From IMG/VR virus record IMGVR_UViG_3300042445_001094, positions 1 through 39,202 of that record: a stretch of 39,202 bases of DNA; one strand, given 5' to 3'. A program made the translations under genes and the position numbers. Positions 7,019-13,500 of this stretch are shown here, piece after piece. Under the pieces are notes generated by a model. The model ran no database searches. It saw only the letters and a program-made list of their open reading frames with translations, and was not told the DNA's origin. This DNA comes from a virus. How positions within the stretch are numbered: position 1 is the first letter of the stretch; each line of letters begins with the position of its first letter.

Positions 7019-7883
7019 AGGACTGCTTTTCGGGCAGAGTGGTGATGATATCCGTGTCGAGGCGCTTGCCTTCACGGATCTTCTTGATGAGTTGGCCGAG
7101 GTGCGGCGGCTCAATCAGTTCCAAGCGACCGGAGCGGTCCTTGGCTGGGTAGCCCCAGGGGTTTTGCTGTTGGCAGACAAGGGCACGATACTGCGTCTTG
7201 CCGTCGTCAGCGGTCATGTTCTGGAGGGTAACAAGTTGGTCAAAGATGCCACCGATTTCACGGCCGGTCTTGGAGCCCTCAATCTGAGGCACCCAGGTGA
7301 CACGGCGGAGGTCGTCTTCATGGCGGTCGAGGATACCGACCACAATGACGGACTTGGAGGAGTGCTGGAGGTGGGTCAACCAGCGCATCATTTCACGGCC
7401 TAGCAGTCCGTAGGCACCTCGGGTGTCTGGCTTGCCGGTCTTCTCGGACAGGGCTTCTGGCTGGGTCTGGGACCACTTAAAGCACTCGCGCGACGCGACA
7501 GTGAGGGAGTCCACGAAGATGGAGTCGTACTTGTTGAGGTCCATGCCGGCGTCGGAGAACAGCTTGAAAACGTGCTGGTAGATAGCCGCAGAGTAGGGGC
7601 CCGATGCGTCTGACGGATCAGGACCGCCTACATAGAGGGCAAGGGTACGGGCGAGTTCCCATGGGTGACAGCCTACAGTGGCTGCGGCCTTGCGGACGTC
7701 AAAGACGTCGCCTGGCCAGTCCTGGATGGCGAGAGTGCCTGCCTCAAGGTCCACGAACAGGGTGCTGTCGGGGTCCATGGTGCGGGCGAGAGTCGTCTTG
7801 CCGACCCCAGAGGGGCCAAACAGGGCGATGTTGATTTTCGGTACGGCCTTCAGGCGGTCGTCTGCCTTGATGATTTTGAACAT
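7017..7883 (-). CDS. Sak4-like RecA-fold ATPase (annealing recombinase)
   Basis: This 288-aa P-loop ATPase has Walker A GPSGVGKTT (23-31) and Walker B-like YDSIFVDSLT (D125). The overall pattern, with a short N-terminus (FKIIKADDRLKAVPKINIALFG), is the AAA/RecA-like family found in phages next to DUF669 SSBs and known as Sak4 recombinases. These support single-strand annealing during phage recombination and replication. No DNA polymerase or Erf/Red-beta type annealase is seen, so this is the main recombinase candidate. The ATG at 7881-7883 has no Shine-Dalgarno sequence; an ACCCAA lies seven bases upstream. The gene begins the replication block after a 129-base gap. Confidence 0.82.
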   Translation of the reverse strand: MFKIIKADDRLKAVPKINIALFGPSGVGKTTLARTMDPDSTLFVDLEAGTLAIQDWPGDVFDVRKAAATVGCHPWELARTLALYVGGPDPSDASGPYSAAIYQHVFKLFSDAGMDLNKYDSIFVDSLTVASRECFKWSQTQPEALSEKTGKPDTRGAYGLLGREMMRWLTHLQHSSKSVIVVGILDRHEDDLRRVTWVPQIEGSKTGREIGGIFDQLVTLQNMTADDGKTQYRALVCQQQNPWGYPAKDRSGRLELIEPPHLGQLIKKIREGKRLDTDIITTLPEKQS

Positions 7884-7890
7884 GTCGGTA

Positions 7891-7896
7891 TTGGGT
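7891..7896 (-). promoter_or_regulatory. ACCCAA start-proximal element (Sak4 gene)
   Basis: ACCCAA is separated from the ATG by seven bases (TACCGAC). It is one of five such sites in the window and sits where a Shine-Dalgarno sequence would be expected. Confidence 0.4.
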
Positions 7897-8012
7897 GAAA
7901 ATTAGAGGGGAGGAAGAACAACAAGCTCTTACACGTCGCCGGCAACAAAACCCACTGTCATGAAAACAAGTGAGAAAAAACCGGTTAGACGCCCGTAAGG
8001 CTCCCCAAAGGG

Positions 8013-8447
8013 TTACTCTTGGGTAAAGACGATTTTAGGGGCGGAGAACTCGACAGTGCGGGCGGCCTTGATGGCTTCCAGCAGGGCGTCTTCGGTGATG
8101 GCCTTATAGGTGCGCTCGGGGACGGAGAACTCGATCTTAAAGACCTTCTCGATCTTATCCCAGGGCATGGTAGCGGCCACGGACTGAAGCTTCTTGGAGT
8201 CCCACTTGACCTTAGCCTTCATGGCATAGGTCATGCGGACGCCATCAAACTCACGGGTCGCTTCGCCGTCAACCTTGCCAAGAGCCTTAAGCTCCTCGAC
8301 GAACGCAGGCTGGTAGCGGGTGAGGATTTCCTCGTTGATCGCATCCAAAATCTGCTTCTGGTAAACGATGGTTTGGCCAATATCCACGGCCATTTCCTTG
8401 AGTTCGTGGAGGGGCTTGTTGCTAAACGTAATAGGTATGATGCTCAT
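8013..8447 (-). CDS. Conserved phage protein of unknown function, 144 aa
   Basis: The protein begins MSIIPITF and is mainly helical (ELKEMAVDIGQTIVYQKQILDAINEEIL), with a conserved-looking second half (KVKWDSKKLQSVA, FSVPERTYKAI, then ARTV near the end). I recognise this pattern from phage hypothetical proteins that lie next to annealing recombinases, but no function is established. I start at the ATG at 8445-8447 with CCCAA eight bases upstream; an in-frame start eight codons earlier would skip it. A gap of 129 bases separates it from the Sak4 gene, and I see no convincing hairpin there. Confidence 0.65.
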   Translation of the reverse strand: MSIIPITFSNKPLHELKEMAVDIGQTIVYQKQILDAINEEILTRYQPAFVEELKALGKVDGEATREFDGVRMTYAMKAKVKWDSKKLQSVAATMPWDKIEKVFKIEFSVPERTYKAITEDALLEAIKAARTVEFSAPKIVFTQE

Positions 8448-8455
8448 GTCGGTTC

Positions 8456-8460
8456 TTGGG
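8456..8460 (-). promoter_or_regulatory. CCCAA start-proximal element (144-aa gene)
   Basis: CCCAA is eight bases upstream of the ATG, followed by GAACCGAC. The Sak4 gene has the very similar TACCGAC in the same place. No Shine-Dalgarno sequence is present. Confidence 0.35.
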
Positions 8461-8494
8461 ACGATGCCCAAGGTCTAGGCTTCGTCAAGCGTGT

Positions 8495-8524
8495 GTTGCA
8501 CATTTATTTGCGTGTGCATGCAAC
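8495..8524. repeat. Imperfect dyad in the gap between lysis and replication genes
   Basis: The gap 8472-8534 carries TGCACA (8497-8502) and its complement TGTGCA (8513-8518), flanked by GTTGCA (8495-8500) and TGCAAC (8519-8524), around an AT-rich centre. It could be an operator or a weak hairpin upstream of the replication block. No clear -10/-35 pair is visible. Confidence 0.35.
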
Positions 8525-8534
8525 CCGCTGGCAA

Positions 8535-8870
8535 TCAACGCAATTTGAGCGCCCGATAGGCCAATCCGCCGACCACCATTATTGATCCAAACCCTACCGC
8601 CATGGATATATCCCTGGTGGCCATCAGCGCAAGGGTAGCCGAACTCAGCTGTGCCTCCGTGTTCTTGTCGTCAAAAACCACCCCTGAGGCCGTTATCAAG
8701 CCGGCCATGGCGTGGCTATCCTGGAACGCATTGAGCGTCTTCTGTATCAGATACGCGGTGGCCGCGGAGCAAAGGATTGAAACGGTGGCGGTGACGCCAA
8801 TCGCAATCAACAAGTTGTCACTTACGCTTTGCGCCTTTGGCTGCTTTGACTTGGGCTTCGCCTTTCGCAC
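8535..8870 (-). CDS. Small membrane protein, 111 aa (lysis-associated?)
   Basis: This protein of up to 111 aa has a basic N-terminus (RKAKPKSKQPKAQ), a strong hydrophobic helix at ~19-42 (LLIAIGVTATVSILCSAATAYLI) and a second at ~90-107 ending in a short basic tail. I do not recognise the family. Following directly after a lambda-type holin, it could be an antiholin, a second holin or another lysis accessory. The start is uncertain: GTG at 8868-8870 overlaps the holin by 53 bases, and TTG codons near 8806-8811 would begin just before the first membrane helix. Confidence 0.55.
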   Translation of the reverse strand: MRKAKPKSKQPKAQSVSDNLLIAIGVTATVSILCSAATAYLIQKTLNAFQDSHAMAGLITASGVVFDDKNTEAQLSSATLALMATRDISMAVGFGSIMVVGGLAYRALKLR

Positions 8871-9159
8871 GGATGTATTGTAGGACGAAATCGCATACCT
8901 CGGGCCCGGCGTAAGAGAGCGCCCCGACGGCTGCGAATTGAAGTCCGGTTGAGTGTATGTATTCCTTCACCACCATCGACGAGAAGAAGCCGACGACGCA
9001 TGCTATCCCGATGCGCCTGGCCACATATCCGAATGACTGCTTGTTTTGATCCGCAAGGAGGCGAGCGGTCATGGCTCCAGCACCTAATGCGGCTGCGGTT
9101 GCGCCGTCCTTGACCAGTTGGTTGACCTGCTCTGGGTCGCTTGGAGGAGGAGGGCTCAT
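8818..9159 (-). CDS. Holin, lambda S-like (class I topology)
   Basis: This 113-aa protein has three hydrophobic segments: ~18-36 (GATAAALGAGAMTARLLA), ~50-64 (IGIACVVGFFSSMVV) and ~72-95 (LQFAAVGALSYAGPEVCDFVL). The last is followed by a Lys-rich C-terminal tail (KGEAQVKAAKGAKRK). Length, three-helix layout and charged tail match the lambda S holin family, and the order of Ala/Gly-rich helix, basic loop and final YAGPE...-like helix is also similar. It would form membrane lesions that release or activate the endolysin. It starts in an ATGA overlap with the upstream HNH-like gene. The proline-rich N-terminus (SPPPPSDPE) is also seen in other phage holins. Confidence 0.68.
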   Translation of the reverse strand: MSPPPPSDPEQVNQLVKDGATAAALGAGAMTARLLADQNKQSFGYVARRIGIACVVGFFSSMVVKEYIHSTGLQFAAVGALSYAGPEVCDFVLQYIRAKGEAQVKAAKGAKRK

Positions 9160-9521
9160 TTGATTTTAAGGCACTTCTTCATCCACAGATACACTTTTCG
9201 TATCTGCTCCGGAGAGGTTGCTGAACTTTTGATGCTGTTGGCCAACTTGCTGATTATCGCTACGTTCCCTTTTACATAGCCACTGCTCGGCCTGAGTCTG
9301 TCCAAGCTCGGGGAACTGTATGTGGATTTCTTGTTCACGCCGCGCGTAAGCTTTATGCCCAGGACTGGACAGAAAACAGGAATGTCGAAGTCCTCCCGTT
9401 TCAGTGTGCACGGAACTCCGTAGAGCTTTGCGCGCTGCCTGGCGTTGCTGAGAATAGCGGCTTTGGGGTTCTTTAAGCGATACGCCTGTAGCCGATTCAT
9501 CTGCGATAACCCTGTCTCCAC
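9156..9521 (-). CDS. HNH/endonuclease VII-like small nuclease
   Basis: This basic 121-aa protein carries a pattern common in small phage nuclease-like proteins: CPVLGIKL (a Cys-Pro turn), then SPSLDRL with an Asp-Arg pair, then GYVKGNVAIISKLANSIKS. This resembles the beta-beta-alpha metal region of HNH/EndoVII relatives, though the classic His-Asn-His is not clear. Such genes may resolve branched DNA or be mobile homing-type genes. The GTG start at 9519-9521 has a strong GGAGG four bases upstream, one of very few good Shine-Dalgarno sequences here. It overlaps the preceding gene by 25 bases and lies inside an otherwise lysis-like cluster, so it may be a late insertion. Confidence 0.5.
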   Translation of the reverse strand: METGLSQMNRLQAYRLKNPKAAILSNARQRAKLYGVPCTLKREDFDIPVFCPVLGIKLTRGVNKKSTYSSPSLDRLRPSSGYVKGNVAIISKLANSIKSSATSPEQIRKVYLWMKKCLKIK

Positions 9522-9751
9522 AGTGCCTCCGTGATAATTGCGGACATGTGCCTGACCTTACGCTCTGAGGCTCGGAGGTCGCCGATATGGACGCACTCGT
9601 GTATGAGCGTGTCCATGCGCTCCCTTTCCGACCGGTGTTTCTTGTCGATAACGATTTTAAATAACTTTGCTCCGACATGGTATAGTTGCCCATCGTCTTT
9701 GTATTTCTTTAGGTCTGCTTCAACTATCTTGAACTTCTTTTTTGGTTTCAT
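9497..9751 (-). CDS. Mini HExxH metallopeptidase-like protein, 84 aa
   Basis: This small basic protein contains TLIHECVHIGDL, an HExxH zinc-binding motif, followed by an SERKV segment whose Glu could be the third ligand, and a C-terminal ALWRQGYRR. I recognise this 'IHExxH ... LW-x-x-GYR' pattern as a recurrent short phage protein of unknown role. It is much smaller than known secreted peptidases. I start at the ATG at 9749-9751, since the open frame further upstream is Cys/Pro-rich and lies within the lipoprotein gene, which this gene overlaps by 32 bases. Its place in the lysis-like cluster suggests murein or envelope protein processing, but this is inference. Confidence 0.6.
   Translation of the reverse strand: MKPKKKFKIVEADLKKYKDDGQLYHVGAKLFKIVIDKKHRSERERMDTLIHECVHIGDLRASERKVRHMSAIITEALWRQGYRR
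9526..9530 (-). promoter_or_regulatory. GGAGG ribosome binding site for HNH-like gene
   Basis: GGAGG lies four bases from a GTG start. It decides the start of this gene and is unlike most genes in the window, which lack such a site. Confidence 0.55.
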
Positions 9752-10433
9752 CTTCGTTGACGTTGTCGCGCACCTTATCGTAGGCCAACCACAGCAACAG
9801 GCCTGCAAGGACGGCTCCGGCGGAGCCAGCAATCCAAGCAAACCATGGACTCTCTATGACGTATGGAACCGCACCCGCAAACGCCCCAGCCAGGAGTAGC
9901 GGGGCGCCTTTTTTAACGCTAGCAAAGGCCATGGCGACACCGCCCAGGACGACTAAAGCCGCACCGGTGATGGTCCAAATCTTGCGATCAGACTCCTTCT
10001 CAATGCGAACCATGTCTTCCTTCAGCTTTACGTTCTCGCTCTTGAGGGCTTGGATTTCGATTGCGTTTTGCTTGGCCAGAACCTCGGCCTTCTCCCATTC
10101 GGAAGTCAGTTTGGACAGGAACTTGCGGGCATACTCCGTCTGATCGATGTAGGCCTTTTCATCGGCAGCAGCAGCCCGAGCCAGCGCAAAGGCCTTGTCG
10201 CCTTCGCTCGCCGGCGGTAAATAGGCCTTGGCTAACTTAGCCTCGGACCTAACGACCGCAGGTTTTTCGGCGTTGACCTCGATGGCAACCAGGGCACCGG
10301 CTACGCGGCCGTCTATCTTGTCCTGATCCTTTGCTATGTTGTCCAGGGCGTCCCCGCCCGCAGATGGGGTCGGGTCCACAGGGGGCGTGGTAGCGCAACC
10401 GACCAACAGCAGGATGGGAGCCCAAAGTTTCAC
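9720..10433 (-). CDS. Lipoprotein with coiled coil and C-terminal membrane helices (spanin-like)
   Basis: This 237-aa protein begins with a short lipoprotein signal ending in LLVGC (lipobox, Cys13), followed by a Thr/Pro-rich segment. A long charged helical region at ~95-140 (SEWEKAEVLAKQNAIEIQALKSENVKLKE) looks like a coiled coil. Near the C-terminus are two or three hydrophobic helices from ~150 to ~225, and the end is charged. A lipidated N-terminus plus a C-terminal membrane anchor is the plan of unimolecular spanins, which bridge outer and inner membrane to finish lysis, though classical u-spanins are shorter with one anchor. The GTG start at 10431-10433 overlaps the stop of the 45-aa gene. 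A structural or adhesion role is the alternative. Confidence 0.55.
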   Translation of the reverse strand: MKLWAPILLLVGCATTPPVDPTPSAGGDALDNIAKDQDKIDGRVAGALVAIEVNAEKPAVVRSEAKLAKAYLPPASEGDKAFALARAAAADEKAYIDQTEYARKFLSKLTSEWEKAEVLAKQNAIEIQALKSENVKLKEDMVRIEKESDRKIWTITGAALVVLGGVAMAFASVKKGAPLLLAGAFAGAVPYVIESPWFAWIAGSAGAVLAGLLLWLAYDKVRDNVNEDETKKEVQDS

Positions 10434-10567
10434 TTCTGGAGTTCGCCTACGGCCTTTTTAGCCTTAGACTCAATATCTTGCGCGCGGGCGATATTGTTGC
10501 GGTACACGAGGATACCGGTGACGGCGCCAGCGACGTAGGATAGGGCCATGGATAGGATGGTAAGCAT
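10430..10567 (-). CDS. 45-aa single-helix membrane protein
   Basis: This short frame begins MLTILSMALSYVAGAVTGILVYR, a hydrophobic helix of about 20 residues, and continues with a charged helical tail (IARAQDIESKAKKAVGELQK). It starts at the ATG at 10565-10567, with ACCCAA seven bases upstream, and ends in a GTGA overlap with the spanin-like gene, so translation of the two is likely coupled. It could be a pinholin, an inner-membrane spanin partner or a small regulator. It belongs to the lysis-like cluster by position and topology only. Confidence 0.55.
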   Translation of the reverse strand: MLTILSMALSYVAGAVTGILVYRNNIARAQDIESKAKKAVGELQK

Positions 10568-10574
10568 AGTAGTT

Positions 10575-10580
10575 TTGGGT
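10575..10580 (-). promoter_or_regulatory. ACCCAA start-proximal element (45-aa gene)
   Basis: ACCCAA is followed by AACTACT and the ATG (seven-base spacer). The capsid gene has a closely similar AAACTACT before its ATG without ACCCAA. No Shine-Dalgarno sequence is present. Confidence 0.4.
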
Positions 10581-10585
10581 TAAGT

Positions 10586-13500
10586 TTACTTTGGCTTGAA
10601 GTCGTCCGGGGTCAAGGCGCCCTTTGTCTTGTCCGGAACCATTTTGCCCGTTACTTGCGGGAAATTGGTGGCTTGCACGGCAACAGCCCCAAGAACTGGG
10701 CTTACGGCTGATGCGCCCGCAACTAAAGCGCCCTTTGCGATTGGAACGGTTGCCTTTGCCAAACTTCTCTTTGAGTTAGACATGTCCTTGCCTTCGACGA
10801 CGGACTCTATTGCCGAGACTACCGATCGGCCTAGATTGACGACTGACTGGCCGGTAGGACCACCTGGGGCTTGCTCGCGCTTGAGGGTCTTCATGGCTGC
10901 TTCAAACTTAGGGCCTAAAAGACCGGCGTAGGATATGGCATTGAGCCACTTAAGGAACTCCGGGTCTTTCTTGCGCTTTTGCGAAGCTTCGGTTGGGTAA
11001 AGCAAGTCTTTGAGTTCCAGTAGTCCTCGATAAGCCAATATAGACAGAGCGCCTATAACGACAGGCCCTAACATTCTAAGGCGATCATAAAGGGAGTACC
11101 TTTTGCCCGGAGGGCTGAAGGTCACAGACCGCTTAATCGTGTCGTACAATCGGGTGTTTACTTCTGCGGCATAAGCGTAACTAAAGTTCATTAGTTGTAA
11201 GTAGGTCTTGCCAAGTTCGGTGTCCTGGAAGACCGGCTTGTGGGCTCGGTTGGTGCGGACGCTAGACTGCACGGAGAAGCGGATCATGGCTTCCTGGTGC
11301 AAAAGGGCCATTTCGTCCTTTGCCGTCATAGCGGCCATGCGCTCGTTGCTGTTCATCTTGGCCAATTCTTCGGACCAAGCAGCAAACTCGGCATGTTTGG
11401 ATGGGGGTATACCAAGTTCATTCAGCTGGTCGGTCGCCGACTGCTTGGCATTAAGGCCAATCTTTGCCGTCCAGTGTGAGCCGCTGACCATCTCGGATAT
11501 GCGAAGGATATAAGAGTATCCGATTGCATGCGAGGCTTGCTGTTTGGCCACCTCGGAGGCCTCCATTAGATTGGCCTTGTAGATGCGGTTGGTTAGCCAG
11601 CGGAAGCGTGGGTCCGCGTTGTCGGCGTCCATGTCGATCGAGTGCGTGGTCATCCATGCGTCCTCGAATGAGTTGTGGATGCTTCCAATCTCCTGGCCGT
11701 ATTGAGTCCAGAACGTGTCGCCCATCTTTCTCTGCAGGGACGGAGAGAACGCTGCCAACTCACGCAGGAAGCGACCCCAGGTTTCAGCATAGGCTCGAAG
11801 CGTCGTCAAGGTGGCCCCAACTGGTCCGCCACCGGCTCTCATGCCCATTGTGATTGGCTCAACTAGGTTGTTGATGAAGCCCTTGCCCATGGCAGAAGCA
11901 GCAGTAAACAGCGTTATGGTATCGACGTAGCTTTGTGATGCCTTCCCTAGACTTCTAATTTCAACACCGGCAGCCTTCTTTACGAGATCCATCGTTTCCT
12001 CGATAATAGGGTATGGCACACCATCTTTCTCCATGTCCTTGGCGTATCCAGACCACTTCTTGCCGTCATGGCCAAAGCGCCTTACGACTTCGGTTCTCTT
12101 GGCCGCAGAGGATATGTACCTGGATACTACGCGGAACGGGTCATTGACCTGCCACTTGCGCATAATGGCCTGAGACTCTTTTCCGAACTTACGCTTTAGT
12201 AATGGGCTTTCGTCCATGCTCTTTCTGTCGCCAAATATGGAGTCAAAGCTCTCTGCAGCGCCACCACGGACGTGCATGTTGTAGAGTTCCTTGGCCTTTT
12301 CTTCGGCTATTTCGGCAAGGCTGTCCTTGACGGACTCTGGATCGACCGCAAGAAGGTCGTTAAGGGCATCTTCATCCATCTTTAGGAGCTTTGCCTTATC
12401 TGCGTCGCTTAACTTGCTGAGTTCTATTTCGTAAGCCTGTTTTGCGTCCTTGATAAATGCGGTTCGATTGTCGCCGATGCGAGGCGAGTCATAGACGGCA
12501 GGGAAGTAATCTTCAATGGTGCCAAGCTTTTCGCCGGCTTCCGTACGGTACTGATGGAGTTCGGCCAGGAGGTTCTTCAGGCCGGCGGCAGCCGTACCCA
12601 GGGGGCCTCCAGTGATTGGGCGATACCCCGTAACCATGTCCGTAAGGGCTTGGTAGACCTCCTCGCGCTGCTGTCTAGCCGTTCCCTGGTCGCTGTCCTT
12701 AAAGCTAGACAACATGTCACGGAGCGGGTTCATAATCTTATTGAGGCGATTATGGTACTTCGTTCTGGCGGTCGATATGGCTGTTGGGAGGTCGCGCTCG
12801 AACGCATTTGAGTCCGTTCCTGGACGAGCGTGAATGATATTGGCGATTAACTGTAGCGCCTTGCTGAACCCATAACGCTTTGCGTTCTGGTGTGCCTTTG
12901 CCGATATGCCCGAGAAGTATCGAAGGGTAAGAATATCCAGGGCGGTTCTTGCTGCCGTCTGGCCCTTACGAGGGGCGCTAAACAGATCAGGGTCTTCAGA
13001 CTGCTCCGCAGAAGCGTCACGGACGGAATTCAGCGTGGTCGGATTTTCGTCCTCTGGGTCAATGTTTTCGTCGGGCTTAGGTAGGGTGTCCTGTACCTTT
13101 GTTTCGGCAGCAGGATCGGTCATCTTGGTCGGCGGAGCCTTGCGCTGATACTCAGTTATTCGGCTTACGCCCTTTGCGTCTCTTGGCTTGATGCCGCGTC
13201 TCTTGGCTTCCTCTGGCGTGACACCCAAGTTTGGCGCAAGTCTGGTAAACATCTCCCATTCAAATTCCTTAAAGGTTGGGTCTTTCTTGGCCTGCTCGAA
13301 TTCCTTTTCGGATATCGTGTCCTTGCCGGCGAAGCGGTCCTTGCCTTCGTCGCCAAATCCGAACTCTCGCTGGGAGTCGTCACGCTGGCTTTGGAATATG
13401 TTGCTGGACTCGGTGTTTACGTCGTTTCCTGCAAATGCAGCCTTTATCTTGCGCGGATCGGCAAGAATATAGGAGTCTTGTCCGCCCCTCTTTCCGCCCT

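Noticed and set aside
6992-7114. In-frame upstream extension of the SSB-like gene to 7114
   Set aside because: It would overlap the end of the Sak4 gene by about 98 bases and adds a Ser/Arg-rich stretch unlike the family; the ATG at 6991 is better placed.
7975-8012. Possible intrinsic terminator before the Sak4 gene (T6 run on the minus strand)
   Set aside because: The best hairpin next to the T-run has only three base pairs; the AACCGGTT palindrome is too short.
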